Assembly (NCBI GenBank): GCA_016928055.1
Contig: JAFGLM010000031.1
Coordinates: 36,391 to 100,390 of the forward strand
Source of the DNA: Gammaproteobacteria bacterium
GTDB taxonomy: Bacteria > Pseudomonadota > Gammaproteobacteria > HTCC5015
Length of the DNA stretch: 64,000 bases
Direction of reading: 5' to 3'
Under the pieces are notes generated by a model. It was not told the DNA's origin. It ran no database searches and saw only the letters and a program-made list of their open reading frames with translations. How positions within the stretch are numbered: the stretch's first letter is position 1; each line of letters begins with the position of its first letter. This document shows positions 1 through 9,109 of this stretch, piece by piece. The position numbers and the translations under genes were made by a program.

Positions 1-284
1 GTGTTATTACAGAACGCGATTATGCTCGTAAAATCGCCTTAAAAGGACGCGCATCTTCCAATACCAATATCAGGGACATCATGTCGGATACTGTTTTTTA
101 CGCCAGCCCCGATAATACCGTTGAAGAATGTATGGCTATGATGACTGAAAAGAGAATCCGGCATCTGCCTATTATGGAGGGTGACAAGCTGATTGGCCTG
201 ATATCCATTGGCGATTTGGTTAAAGCCAAAATCGCCGAACAAAAATTCCTGATTGATCAGTTATTGCACTATATTCACAGCTAG
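1..284 (+). CDS. CBS-domain protein, 3' part only
   Basis: The reading frame is open from base 3 and runs off the left edge, so the N-terminus is missing. The visible part reads VITERDYARKIALKG and then a second CBS repeat with the typical ending PIMEGDKLIGLISIGDLVKA. Proteins of this class are about 140 residues long and carry two CBS repeats that bind adenosine nucleotides; this is the second repeat plus a short helical tail ending in LLHYIHS. A complete CBS-pair protein of similar type lies at 21213-21611. The effector and partner cannot be told from sequence. Confidence 0.85.
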   Translation, partial: VITERDYARKIALKGRASSNTNIRDIMSDTVFYASPDNTVEECMAMMTEKRIRHLPIMEGDKLIGLISIGDLVKAKIAEQKFLIDQLLHYIHS

Positions 285-332
285 CAACGTAAGTTCATGT
301 TTTAGTTCAAAGAGTTCATTAGGAGGATCGAA

Positions 333-746
333 ATGCCGGAATATGCATGGCTACTAGCCTCGACCATCGGACTCATTCTGGTTTTAACTCTGGCCAGGCT
401 GATATTTAAAAAATCACCAGCCCCTGATGAAATGGGCCGGACTTACATTCGACAACAACTGCAAAAGCGCAAAATAGCCAATGCGGACGTGTCTGATAAT
501 TGCATCTCAGAGCTGGTTGAAATCGCTATCAGCTCCGCTGAAATTGAAAAAGCCGCCGGTAATAATTTCAGAAAAAGCTTTACCATGCTGCTGGATTCAA
601 TGATCGATGTCATCCTGTTGTGGCGCAGCAACCCGGAAGATATGATGTTTCAGCCGATTGGTGATGAAATCAGCATGTTTCGGGAAATAATGGAACGAAA
701 TAATGTGGCTGTATTACTGGGGAGCAAAGAAAGCGTGGCAGGCTGA
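333..746 (+). CDS. Small membrane-anchored protein of unknown function
   Basis: A 137-residue protein with a strong ribosome site (aggagg) about 6 bases before the ATG. Residues 5-22 form one hydrophobic segment, followed by Lys/Arg, so the rest (a mostly helical, charged domain) is probably cytoplasmic. I do not recognise a family. It follows the CBS protein by 48 bases on the same strand and could be cotranscribed with it. Codon use looks like that of its neighbours, which supports a real gene. Confidence 0.7.
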   Translation: MPEYAWLLASTIGLILVLTLARLIFKKSPAPDEMGRTYIRQQLQKRKIANADVSDNCISELVEIAISSAEIEKAAGNNFRKSFTMLLDSMIDVILLWRSNPEDMMFQPIGDEISMFREIMERNNVAVLLGSKESVAG

Positions 747-775
747 AGGCGGAACACTTAAGCCATACCCGTCAG

Positions 776-1492
776 TTAAATCTGCTGCAAATAGGCAACA
801 CCTCCCAGCTCCCTGATTGCCAGCATAATCTCAATGGCTCTTTGCCTGACATAGTCTGACGGCTTATTGGCTTTACGCCATTTTGGATTTGGCAGCACTG
901 CGGCGAGTAATGACGCTTCGTAGCGATTCAGGCGGCTTGGTTTTTTCCCGAACAGGCGTCGGCTCGCCGCGCCTACGCCATAGATGCCGCGACCAAATTC
1001 GGCAATATTCAGATAAACCTCAAGTATGCGCTCCTTGGGCCACAACGTTTCAATCAACACGGTAAACCAGGCCTCGATCCCTTTGCGTATATAACTATGC
1101 CCGCTCCACAGGTATAGATTTTTCGCTACCTGTTGTGAAATTGTGCTGGCGCCGCGGCGTTTGTCCGAAGATTCTTCCATCGCATCAGCGATCATCTTCA
1201 GATCAAAACCGTAATGCACAGGAAACAGCTGGTCCTCTGAGGCGATGACCGCGACACTTAATTGCGGTGAGATATTTTTCAGCGTCACCCACTCTTGAGC
1301 CGGATGTTTCTTTGAAGCCCACCAGTCCTTGAGCATAAATGCAGTGGTTGGCGGATTAAGCCAGCGAAGCGGCAAAACCAACGCGACGCTGACAAGGACA
1401 AAAATGAGCCCAGACCAGGCAATCAAGCGTCTTAATTTTCGAATAGGTTGATACATGCCGACGTCAGTTTTCTCCAGCGCCAATGGTAGCAT
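776..1492 (-). CDS. mtgA: Monofunctional biosynthetic peptidoglycan transglycosylase
   Basis: A 238-residue GT51 glycosyltransferase without a transpeptidase domain, the usual length for MtgA. It polymerises lipid II into glycan strands at the outer face of the inner membrane. One N-terminal membrane segment lies at about residues 24-43. The GT51 motifs are present: IASEDQLFPVHYGFD with catalytic Glu86, GASTISQQVAKNL at 114-126, and the WPKERILEVYLNIAEFG block. ATG 1492 is preceded by ggtgga at good spacing; an in-frame ATG at 1456 is an alternative. It stands alone, divergent from the histone-like gene. Confidence 0.93.
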   Translation of the reverse strand: MLPLALEKTDVGMYQPIRKLRRLIAWSGLIFVLVSVALVLPLRWLNPPTTAFMLKDWWASKKHPAQEWVTLKNISPQLSVAVIASEDQLFPVHYGFDLKMIADAMEESSDKRRGASTISQQVAKNLYLWSGHSYIRKGIEAWFTVLIETLWPKERILEVYLNIAEFGRGIYGVGAASRRLFGKKPSRLNRYEASLLAAVLPNPKWRKANKPSDYVRQRAIEIMLAIRELGGVAYLQQI

Positions 1493-1785
1493 CGAGTATC
1501 CACCCGAGAGGTGTAATTTGCCGCATATTTGCGCTGTGAAATATCACCGCTCCCGCCTGTGTGATTCCAGCCAAGATTTCCGGTACATATTACTCGCAAA
1601 ATCGATGGCTGGTCGTCACATAAATTCTAAATTGTTGACGCCGACACATTCTCGCTCATCGCAAAGGTAAACAATTTTTAAAAACACTATTGCATGGCAT
1701 GAACACACCGCATTACTATTACACCATTATCAGTTTTTCGCGCAACTAGACAACCAAACAATCATGCTGCGGAGGTCAACCAATC

Positions 1786-2346
1786 ATGGCGAAAGTCGTA
1801 AAGAAAACATCGAAAAAAACGTCCAAGAAAGTGAACAAAAAAGCAAAATCCAAAGTAGCCAAAAAAGCGGCCAAAAAGAAAGTAGCCAGGAAAAAGGTCG
1901 CTAAAAAGGCTGCCAAAAAGAAAGCGGCCAAAAAGCCGGCCGCGAAAAAAGCTGCCAAAAAGAAAGTAGCCAGGAAAAAGGTCGCTAAGAAGGTTGCCAA
2001 GAAAAAAACAGCCAAGAAACCGGCGGCCAAAAAGAAAGCGGCCAAAAAGCCGGCCGCGAAAAAAGCTGCTGCTAAACCCGCTGTAGCAAAACCCGTAGCC
2101 GCCAAACCTGCTGCGCCAAAACCAGCGGTAGCAAAACCGGTGGTCGCTCCGGCAAAACCTGCGGTAGCGGTGAAAAAACCGGAACCAGCTCCCAAACCGG
2201 CAGCACCATCAACTCCATCATTCAGCTATCAGCCACCAAAACCAAGCTATGAAAAGCCGTCCTTCAGCTCATCGGATGACGACAGCCTGGATGATAGCTT
2301 TAGTGGCAATTCAAAATGGCCACCCTATGGATCTGATGATGATTGA
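1786..2346 (+). CDS. Lys/Ala-rich histone H1-like (AlgP/Hc1-type) protein
   Basis: A 186-residue protein. Residues 1-100 are almost only Lys, Ala, Val and Arg in KKAAKK/KKVARKK repeats, followed by a Pro/Ala section (about 100-150) and a Ser/Asp-rich acidic end (SSSDDDSLDDSF, final SDDD). This resembles bacterial H1-like proteins such as AlgP, which bind DNA non-specifically; the nucleoid role is inferred from composition. The ATG follows gcggagg. The gene contains long perfect DNA repeats (44 and 35 bases), so its length may vary between strains. The downstream hairpin at 2388-2426 is its probable terminator. Confidence 0.8.
   Translation: MAKVVKKTSKKTSKKVNKKAKSKVAKKAAKKKVARKKVAKKAAKKKAAKKPAAKKAAKKKVARKKVAKKVAKKKTAKKPAAKKKAAKKPAAKKAAAKPAVAKPVAAKPAAPKPAVAKPVVAPAKPAVAVKKPEPAPKPAAPSTPSFSYQPPKPSYEKPSFSSSDDDSLDDSFSGNSKWPPYGSDDD
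1870..2069 (+). repeat. Internal perfect repeats within the histone-like gene
   Basis: A 44-base sequence at 1912-1955 recurs exactly at 2026-2069, and a 35-base sequence at 1870-1904 recurs exactly at 1954-1988. Both are in frame and encode the KKAAKK/KKVARKK modules. Confidence 0.9.
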
Positions 2347-2387
2347 GGATTAGCGCTCATTTTTTAATTGCATGAGCGCAGCATAAG

Positions 2388-2426
2388 AAAAAGCCGGAGC
2401 CGTTAAACCGGATCCGGCTTTTTTTT
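2388..2426 (+). terminator. Intrinsic terminator after the histone-like gene
   Basis: AAGCCGGA (2391-2398) pairs with TCCGGCTT (2413-2420), followed by a run of eight T (2419-2426). It lies 42 bases after the stop codon and just before the MFS gene. Confidence 0.85.
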
Positions 2427-2449
2427 GCCCTGATGAGTCAATACGAGCT

Positions 2450-3742
2450 ATGAGCGAACACGAACTATATCTGTTGACCAGCAGACGATTTCTGCCTCTT
2501 TTTATCACCCAGTTTTTCGGCGCATTTAACGACAACCTGTTTAAAAACGCCATCGCAGCACTCATCACCTTCAAACTCGCAAGTCAACTCGAATTCAGCA
2601 GTCAGCTGCTGGTGACCGCTGCCGGTGGTATTTTTATTCTGCCCTTCTTCCTGTTTTCGGCGACCGCCGGTCAACTGGCGGAAATTATTGAGAAATCGCG
2701 TCTTATCCAATACACAAAAATTCTCGAGATCAGCCTGGCCATTCTGGGCGCTATCGGATTTATTTTTTCCAATATCTGGTTCCTGTTCGCGGTGCTCTTT
2801 CTGCTCGGCGCGCAATCGACTTTTTTTGGCCCTTTGAAATACAGCATCCTGCCGGATCATTTACGCGAGGATGAACTTATTGGTGGCAACGGCTTGATTG
2901 GAATGGGCACCTTCGTCTCAATCCTGATCGGCACCATCGCCGGCAATCTTCTCATCAATGTGCCCTACGGCGAGGGCATTATTTCTATTGTTATGCTGAG
3001 CCTGGCGGTTGCTGGTTGGCTGGCGAGTCGATTTATTCCGCAATCGCTGCCCGATTCGGCAGGCCTGAAACTCAATCTCAATCCTGTCAGTGAGACCTGG
3101 CGCATAATCCAACACGCCTCAAAACACCGACAGGTTTTTGTACCGATGCTGGCCATCTCCTGGTTCTGGCTGGTCGGTGCAACCTACCTGACCCAATTTT
3201 TTTCTTTCGGAAAGAATATCATTGGTGGCAATGAACAGGTCGTGACACTCTTTCTAACCTCCTTCACACTCGGGATCGCGGTCGGCGCGATGGCCTGTAA
3301 CCGGTTGGTCAAAGGTGTCATCACGGCTAAATACGTTCCGCTGGGTGCGTTGGGCATGACAGCTTTCGGCATCGACCTTTTCCTTGCAAGTCACAACATG
3401 CTCCCGCCATCGAACCAGTTGATGGGGGCGATCGAGTTTCTAAGCAGCGCCACGTATTGGCGAATACTCGCGGATTTGACCTTGTTCTCAATCTGCGGCG
3501 GCCTCTATATCGTACCGTTGTACTCGCTGATCCAGAATCGCTCACAGAAAGAACACCGCTCGCGGAACATTGCCTGCCTGAATATATTGAATGCGCTGTT
3601 TATGGTGATTTCAGCAGTAGTGGCTTTCATTATGCTGGACGCGGGTTGTAATGTTCCGCAGATTTTTTTAAGTCTGGCGATCGTTAATAGTCTGGTGGCA
3701 ATTGGCTTGTATTTTTATTATCGACGGCAAGGAAATAACTGA
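2450..3742 (+). CDS. MFS transporter of the LplT (lysophospholipid) type, stand-alone
   Basis: A 430-residue polytopic inner-membrane protein with about 12 hydrophobic segments. The N-terminus (FLPLFITQFFGAFNDNLFKNA) matches the start of LplT-like transporters, which flip lysophospholipids inward for reacylation and are often fused to, or encoded beside, acyltransferase/acyl-ACP synthetase (Aas) domains. Here no acyltransferase domain or neighbour is present. LplT-like is a family-level call; the substrate is inferred. It is flanked by a terminator upstream and a convergent gene downstream. Confidence 0.75.
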   Translation: MSEHELYLLTSRRFLPLFITQFFGAFNDNLFKNAIAALITFKLASQLEFSSQLLVTAAGGIFILPFFLFSATAGQLAEIIEKSRLIQYTKILEISLAILGAIGFIFSNIWFLFAVLFLLGAQSTFFGPLKYSILPDHLREDELIGGNGLIGMGTFVSILIGTIAGNLLINVPYGEGIISIVMLSLAVAGWLASRFIPQSLPDSAGLKLNLNPVSETWRIIQHASKHRQVFVPMLAISWFWLVGATYLTQFFSFGKNIIGGNEQVVTLFLTSFTLGIAVGAMACNRLVKGVITAKYVPLGALGMTAFGIDLFLASHNMLPPSNQLMGAIEFLSSATYWRILADLTLFSICGGLYIVPLYSLIQNRSQKEHRSRNIACLNILNALFMVISAVVAFIMLDAGCNVPQIFLSLAIVNSLVAIGLYFYYRRQGNN

Positions 3743-3758
3743 TTAACACTTTCCTTAA

Positions 3759-4757
3759 CTACCGAGCTATAAACTGCTCCAATAAAGCCATTGCCTGCTG
3801 TGCCTTCAATCGCGGTCCAAAACTCGCCACCAGTTTCGCTGCAGCGGTCGCTGCCAGTTTACCGGCCTGTTCATAACTCATGCCGTTGGTGATGCCGTAT
3901 AGAAACGCACCGGCGAACATATCACCCGCGCCAACCGTATCCACAGCTTTGACTTTAACCGGCGCGATTTCAATCAGCTGTGCACCATCATAAACAAGCG
4001 CGCCTTTGGAGCCGCGCGTGATAACGAAGTGTTTGGCAAGGCCTTTGACGTGCTCCACTGCTGATTCGATGCTGTTGGCGACAGCCAGATATTTGGCCTC
4101 GTCTTCATTGGCAAATAATAAATCCACACCGTCACCAATCAGTTGATCTATTTGCGATCTGAAAAACCGGACTATATTGGGATCTGATAATGACAGGGCA
4201 ACCTTTGTGCCTGCCTTGTGTGCGTGCTCGATAGCGTATAAGGCAGCCGCTTTGGTGGATTCACCGCTAACTAGATAGCCTTCCAGATACAGGTATTCGG
4301 ATTGTTCTATGGCGGATACAGAGATATCCTCCGGCGCAACGTCCGCCGAAGCACCTAAAAAAGTATTCATGGTTCGATCTGCATCGGGCGTAACAAAAAC
4401 CAGACACTTGCCGGTAATGCCCGGCTTTACCCGTTGCTTGTCGATATTCGTGCTGACACCGGCTCTGCTTAAATCTTCGATATAAAACTGTCCCAATTTA
4501 TCATTGCCAACACGACAGGAATAATACGATTTACCACCAAACTGGCTGACCGCGATAATCGTATTGGCAGCCGACCCGCCACTGCCACGATTGGTTTCCA
4601 ATCCACCCAGTTGATCGATGATTTTTTTCTGTTGCTTTTCATCCATTAGTGTCATGACGCCTTTGGCAACACCAAGCCCTTCCAGCTCAGGAACGGTTAA
4701 TTCAAATTCAATATCAACCAGCGCATTGCCCACACCGTATACATTGTATTGTTTCAT
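3759..4757 (-). CDS. PfkB-family carbohydrate/nucleoside kinase (adenosine kinase-like)
   Basis: A 332-residue ribokinase-fold kinase that phosphorylates a sugar or nucleoside hydroxyl with ATP. PfkB signature 1 is seen at GSGGSAANTI (residues 58-67), and the C-terminal signature DTVGAGDMFAGAF contains catalytic Asp279. The N-terminus (VYGVGNALVDIEFEL) and overall length are like bacterial adenosine kinases of the PfkB family. The precise substrate cannot be settled by reading. It lies 40 bases upstream of the ABC permease gene on the same strand, but the functions appear unrelated. Confidence 0.85.
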   Translation of the reverse strand: MKQYNVYGVGNALVDIEFELTVPELEGLGVAKGVMTLMDEKQQKKIIDQLGGLETNRGSGGSAANTIIAVSQFGGKSYYSCRVGNDKLGQFYIEDLSRAGVSTNIDKQRVKPGITGKCLVFVTPDADRTMNTFLGASADVAPEDISVSAIEQSEYLYLEGYLVSGESTKAAALYAIEHAHKAGTKVALSLSDPNIVRFFRSQIDQLIGDGVDLLFANEDEAKYLAVANSIESAVEHVKGLAKHFVITRGSKGALVYDGAQLIEIAPVKVKAVDTVGAGDMFAGAFLYGITNGMSYEQAGKLAATAAAKLVASFGPRLKAQQAMALLEQFIAR

Positions 4758-4797
4758 TGTTTTACCCGCTTAATTTCATTTATTAACCGATAGATCA

Positions 4798-5571
4798 TCA
4801 ACTCCTCAAACCGGTACTTTTATTGATCAAGTACAGATTGAGCACAAAGAGAATTATTATAAAAAACAGAATAATTGTATAGGAAACCTGCAAGGGAATA
4901 TCGGAAATTCCCAGCACACCAAAGCGAAACGCATTGACCATGTAAAGGATGGGGTTGCCCAGCGAAACGTTTTGCCAGAATGCCGGCAACATGGTGATGG
5001 AATAGAAGACACCGCCAAGATAGGTCAGCGGGGTCAGCACAAAGGTCGGAACGATATTGATATCATCAAAACTATTGGCAAATATCGCGTTCACCAAACC
5101 CGCCAGGGAAAAGAGCATCGCCGTAAATATTGCCGTTGTGATGACCACCGGAATACTGTGTATATGTAAATCAGTAAAAAACAGCGATACCAGCGTTACA
5201 ACAATACCAACACATAAACCACGCGCAATGCCGCCGGTAGCAAAACCCAGTATCACAATATAATTCGGTGTCGGCGATACCAGCATTTCATCGATATTGC
5301 GTTGAAACTTGGAGCCATAAAAAGATGCCACCACATTGGCATAGGAATTGGTAATAATCGACATCATGATCAACCCTGGCACAATGTATTCGATATAACT
5401 GTACTCGCCGATCATGCCGATGCGTGGGCCGATTAATTTGCCAAAAATTAAATAGTACAAAGTGGTCGTAATAGCCGACGGTAAAATGGTCTGCATCCAG
5501 ATGCGGGTGAAACGAACGATTTCACGTCGCACGATGGTTTTATATGACACCAGTGTATGAAAGGTTTCCAT
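4798..5571 (-). CDS. ABC-2 type transporter permease (YadH-like)
   Basis: About 257 residues from ATG 5571, with six hydrophobic segments and the ABC-2 signature region around FYGSKFQRNIDEMLVSP. It is the membrane half of an exporter whose ATPase is encoded directly upstream. I chose ATG 5571 because the ATPase stop is only 4 bases before it and an agga ribosome site overlaps that stop; the frame itself stays open to 5616. The pair resembles E. coli YadG/YadH, whose substrate is unknown. Confidence 0.88.
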   Translation of the reverse strand: METFHTLVSYKTIVRREIVRFTRIWMQTILPSAITTTLYYLIFGKLIGPRIGMIGEYSYIEYIVPGLIMMSIITNSYANVVASFYGSKFQRNIDEMLVSPTPNYIVILGFATGGIARGLCVGIVVTLVSLFFTDLHIHSIPVVITTAIFTAMLFSLAGLVNAIFANSFDDINIVPTFVLTPLTYLGGVFYSITMLPAFWQNVSLGNPILYMVNAFRFGVLGISDIPLQVSYTIILFFIIILFVLNLYLINKSTGLRS

Positions 5572-5575
5572 TTTC

Positions 5576-6505
5576 CTAAGCTTGCTTGATATCGCCGTTG
5601 CTGACCAGTCGCACAAACAATTCCTCCAGGCGATTCGTTTTATTACGCATACTGGAAACCTGAATATTTTGCTGACTTAACAACTCAAAAACCTTATTGA
5701 TCGCGGCTTCCTTTGTAATATCCACTTCCAGAATTTCCGGCTCAACCAACCGGGTTATATAACCAGGTAATTGTGGTTCGCTATCCAACGGTTTGCGCAG
5801 ATCCAGTACAAAGGTCTCAAGATGCAACTTATGCAATAGACTGCGCATGCTGGTGTTTTCAATCAACTTACCTTCATCAATAATGCCAATATTGCGGCAC
5901 AGGCTTTCGGCTTCTTCCAGATAATGGGTCGTCAATATAATCGTTATGCCGCGACTGTTCATTTCGCGCAAAAAGGCCCACATACTGCGTCTTAATTCAA
6001 TATCGACACCGGCAGTCGGTTCGTCCAGTATCAATAATCGGGGCTCATGAACCAAAGCCCGTGCGATCATCAAACGCCGTTTCATGCCACCGGATAAATA
6101 GCGTGCCGGTTGCAGGCGCCTGTCCCATAAATCGAGCTTCCTGAGAAAAAATTCAGCACGAGCAAAAGCTTTTTTGCGCTCAATACCATAGTAACCGGCC
6201 TGATTCAGGACAATATCAAGCGGTTTTTCAAAAATATTGAAATTAAATTCCTGCGGCACCAACCCCAGATAGCGGCGCGCCTGGTTGAAATGGGTATCAA
6301 TGTCCTTGTCGAAAACAAAGACTTTACCTTCGGTCTTGCGTACCAGTGAAGTGATAATGCCGATCGTCGTCGATTTACCTGCACCATTTGGACCTAATAA
6401 GGCATAGAAATCGCCTTGCTTGACTTCGAGACTGATCCCTTTCAACGCCTGCAGACCATTTTTATAGGTCTTTTTTAAATTCTCGATGCGTAAAGCTATA
6501 GTCAT
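5576..6505 (-). CDS. ABC transporter ATP-binding protein (YadG-like)
   Basis: A 309-residue nucleotide-binding subunit of an ABC-2 exporter. Walker A (GPNGAGKST), the signature motif LSGGMKRRL, Walker B (LLILDEPTAGVD) and the H-loop (TTHYLEEAE) are all present, followed by a roughly 90-residue C-terminal domain typical of exporter ATPases. It is translated just ahead of the permease with a 4-base gap, so the two are one operon. It is divergent from the MoxR operon. The transported substrate is unknown. Confidence 0.92.
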   Translation of the reverse strand: MTIALRIENLKKTYKNGLQALKGISLEVKQGDFYALLGPNGAGKSTTIGIITSLVRKTEGKVFVFDKDIDTHFNQARRYLGLVPQEFNFNIFEKPLDIVLNQAGYYGIERKKAFARAEFFLRKLDLWDRRLQPARYLSGGMKRRLMIARALVHEPRLLILDEPTAGVDIELRRSMWAFLREMNSRGITIILTTHYLEEAESLCRNIGIIDEGKLIENTSMRSLLHKLHLETFVLDLRKPLDSEPQLPGYITRLVEPEILEVDITKEAAINKVFELLSQQNIQVSSMRNKTNRLEELFVRLVSNGDIKQA

Positions 6506-6652
6506 GAGACATTCAGGTGGCTGCGTTCAGAGCGCGATTATACACGGAGCGAGTCGTCTGGTATTGGCCACAAGGAACTCAATCGGTTGCAAAGGCTCTA
6601 TAGCATCCGTACCAAACTTGTGATCTCCCACGATCATGAGTGCTATCAGGGT

Positions 6653-6682
6653 TTGATCTTAACCGTGGGAACTTCATACAAT
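6653..6682 (+). promoter_or_regulatory. Putative sigma-70 promoter of the MoxR operon
   Basis: TTGATC (6653-6658) and TACAAT (6677-6682) are separated by 18 bases and lie 28 bases upstream of the chosen moxR ATG. This is a match by eye to the consensus. Confidence 0.5.
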
Positions 6683-6709
6683 GGCGCCCGCTTATTCAGA
6701 GAGGTCACC

Positions 6710-7669
6710 ATGGCGGCAAAAGCTATACAAACACTCAAACAACATATTAGTCAAAACGTGATCGGCCAGGAAACACTGGTCAATCGTCTGCTGATTGCGC
6801 TGTTAGCCGACGGACACTTGCTGGTGGAAGGCGCGCCGGGTCTGGCAAAAACCCGTGCTATCAAGGTGCTCAGTGAGGGCATCGACGCCGATTTTCACCG
6901 CGTGCAATTTACACCCGATCTGCTACCGGCCGATCTGACCGGCACCGAAATCTTCCGGCCTCAGGACGGTTCCTTTAAGTTTCAGCAAGGCCCGTTATTT
7001 CATAACCTGATTCTTGCAGATGAAATCAATCGCGCACCGGCCAAAGTTCAGTCAGCCTTGCTGGAAGCGATGGCGGAGCGGCAGATCACCGTCGGCACCG
7101 TTACCTATCCTCTGCCACAACTGTTTCTGGTGATGGCAACGCAAAATCCGATCGAACAGGAAGGCACTTACCCACTGCCCGAAGCGCAATTGGACCGTTT
7201 TCTTTTGCATGTTCGCATCGACTACCCTGAGGCAAAAACCGAACAGCAGATTCTGCATCTGGTTCGCCGTGAAGCGGGAGAAACCCGCAAGACCGTGCCG
7301 GCGGAGCGCATGGCACAGGAATCGTTGTTCACTGCGCGCCAGGCGGTGCTTGAAACGTATATGGCCGACAATATCGAGCAATATCTGCTGCAAATCGTGC
7401 TCGCAACGCGCCAGCCGCAACAATATGGCGATGATCTGGCGCAATGGATTCAATGGGGTGTCAGCCCACGCGGTACGATTGCACTGGATCGCTGCGCCCG
7501 CGCCCACGCCTGGCTGGCCGGTCGCGATTACGTAGGGCCCGAAGACGTACAGGCATTGGCGTTTGATGTACTGCGGCATCGCATCTTGCTTAATTACGAA
7601 GCACAGGCCGAAGGCATAACATCGGATCACGTTATCAAAGAATTAATTGCCCGTATTGCTGTTCCATAG
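6710..7669 (+). CDS. MoxR-family AAA+ ATPase
   Basis: A 319-residue AAA+ protein starting at ATG 6710 (ribosome site gaggt); the frame is open further upstream to 6587 but that part has no family similarity. Walker A is GAPGLAKT (residues 41-48) and Walker B is in LILADEINRAP; ATQNPIEQEGTYPLPEAQLDRF is the characteristic MoxR block. MoxR ATPases act as chaperones with VWA-domain partners. It heads an operon of DUF58, DUF4381, two VWA proteins and BatD with overlapping or nearly overlapping frames, the classical MoxR/VWA arrangement. Confidence 0.93.
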   Translation: MAAKAIQTLKQHISQNVIGQETLVNRLLIALLADGHLLVEGAPGLAKTRAIKVLSEGIDADFHRVQFTPDLLPADLTGTEIFRPQDGSFKFQQGPLFHNLILADEINRAPAKVQSALLEAMAERQITVGTVTYPLPQLFLVMATQNPIEQEGTYPLPEAQLDRFLLHVRIDYPEAKTEQQILHLVRREAGETRKTVPAERMAQESLFTARQAVLETYMADNIEQYLLQIVLATRQPQQYGDDLAQWIQWGVSPRGTIALDRCARAHAWLAGRDYVGPEDVQALAFDVLRHRILLNYEAQAEGITSDHVIKELIARIAVP

Positions 7670-7670
7670 A

Positions 7671-8615
7671 GTGGCTGCTTCAATCCCACAATTTGGATCA
7701 ACGATTGACCCGGTCAGGGTTTCCTCACAACAACTGGTTGCACTGGCACATGCCGGTGAATCGTTACCGTTACAGGCCATGCGCGCACGTGCCGCGCAAA
7801 GCGGATTGTATTTATCCGCTTTTCGGGGTCGCGGTATGGAATTTGATGAAGCACGCCCCTATCAACCGGGCGATGATGTCCGCACGCTGGACTGGAAAGT
7901 CACCGCACGTACCGGCCGCGCTCACACTAAACAATTTCGCGAAGAACGCGAGCGTCCTGTTTTGCTGTGGCTGGATTTACGCCGGCCGATGTTTTTTGCA
8001 ACACGTGGATGTTTTAAAGCGGTCATCGCCTCTCACGCGGCTGCCTTACTGGGCTGGAGCGCCAGCGCACACCGTGATCGTCTCGGTGGCTTGATCTTTT
8101 CTGAAACTGACCATAAAGAACTCAAACCACAACGCGGTAAAACCGGAGTCCTGCGATTTATCCAGACGCTCTGTCGCCATCCTGCCTGGCAGGCAACTCA
8201 AAAATCAGACGATGCCATACCGCTCAGCAACTCGATGCTGCGTTTAATGAATGTTGCGCATCCCGGTAGTCTGATTTTTTTACTCAGTGATTTTCGCGGT
8301 TTTGACCAGCGCACCGAGCAGCATCTTGGGCAAATTGCCCGCCATAACGACGTCGTGATGATTCATATCAGCGATCCGTTGGAGGCCGAGTTACCGCCAC
8401 CCGGGCATTACCGTTTCAGTGACGATAACAACACACGCACACTGAATACCGAAGATCAGCCGACACGCGAACAATATCAGCAACGTTTTCAACAACACGC
8501 ACAGGCCTTGCAACACTATTGCAAAAAACATCGCGTGTTCTATTTGCCCTTGCTCACTAACGATAATATCGTTAATCGTCTGCAAACCGGGCTGGGTCTG
8601 AAAAAATACAAATGA
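7671..8615 (+). CDS. DUF58 domain protein of the MoxR operon
   Basis: About 314 residues. The DUF58 core is clear: FRGRGMEFDEARPYQPGDD followed by RTLDWKVTARTG. The domain has a VWA-like fold and is thought to work with MoxR. Two starts are possible: GTG 7671, one base after the moxR stop, or TTG 7647, which overlaps moxR; neither has a strong ribosome site, which suggests translational coupling. Its stop overlaps the start of the next gene by 4 bases. Exact biochemical role unknown. Confidence 0.9.
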   Translation: MAASIPQFGSTIDPVRVSSQQLVALAHAGESLPLQAMRARAAQSGLYLSAFRGRGMEFDEARPYQPGDDVRTLDWKVTARTGRAHTKQFREERERPVLLWLDLRRPMFFATRGCFKAVIASHAAALLGWSASAHRDRLGGLIFSETDHKELKPQRGKTGVLRFIQTLCRHPAWQATQKSDDAIPLSNSMLRLMNVAHPGSLIFLLSDFRGFDQRTEQHLGQIARHNDVVMIHISDPLEAELPPPGHYRFSDDNNTRTLNTEDQPTREQYQQRFQQHAQALQHYCKKHRVFYLPLLTNDNIVNRLQTGLGLKKYK

Positions 8616-9109
8616 ACGACGCAGCATCATTACCCCTGCGAGATATTCATTTACCGGATTCGGTATCGTGGTGGCCACCCGGACCGGGATGGTGGTTGCT
8701 ATTGTTATTGCTGACGATCGGCATTGCAGTTTCAATTTTTCTGTGGCGACGTTATCAACAACGTGCTTTATCCCGTGCAGTGTTGTCTGAACTAAATAAA
8801 ATCGAATATCGCTATCAGCAACAACTCGACTTGCGACAACTGGCGGTTGATCTGTCCACTCTGCTCCGCCGCACCAGCATCAGTCTGCTGGGCAGACAAA
8901 AGATCGCCGCATTAACCGGCGAACAATGGCTGTCCTGGTTGGACCAACAAACCGGTACTGATCAATTCAGTAAAGGTCCCGGTCAACATCTGATCAGCGC
9001 ACCTTATCAGGCAAAACCGGAATTTTATCCCGATGCGCTGATTGCGCTCTGTCGTCACTGGTTACAGCGCGTGCCTGCTCACTACAGGAAATATCCGGCT
9101 CATGATTGA
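8612..9109 (+). CDS. DUF4381 family membrane protein
   Basis: A 165-residue protein with a conserved opening (LRDIHLPDSVSWWPPGPGWW) that directly precedes one membrane segment (about residues 28-46), then an amphipathic domain ending in ALCRHWLQRV. This is the pattern of DUF4381 proteins found between DUF58 and VWA genes in gammaproteobacterial MoxR operons. The start overlaps the DUF58 stop by 4 bases. Function is unknown beyond association with the operon. Confidence 0.85.
   Translation: MNDAASLPLRDIHLPDSVSWWPPGPGWWLLLLLLTIGIAVSIFLWRRYQQRALSRAVLSELNKIEYRYQQQLDLRQLAVDLSTLLRRTSISLLGRQKIAALTGEQWLSWLDQQTGTDQFSKGPGQHLISAPYQAKPEFYPDALIALCRHWLQRVPAHYRKYPAHD

Noticed and set aside
1870..2069. Regular repeats considered as a CRISPR-like array
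   Set aside because: They are in-frame Lys/Ala codon repeats without unique spacers.
1776..2195. Long minus-strand frame (139 codons) opposite the histone-like gene
   Set aside because: It is a composition artefact: AAG/AAA and GCC/GCG codons read as Phe/Leu/Ala on the other strand.
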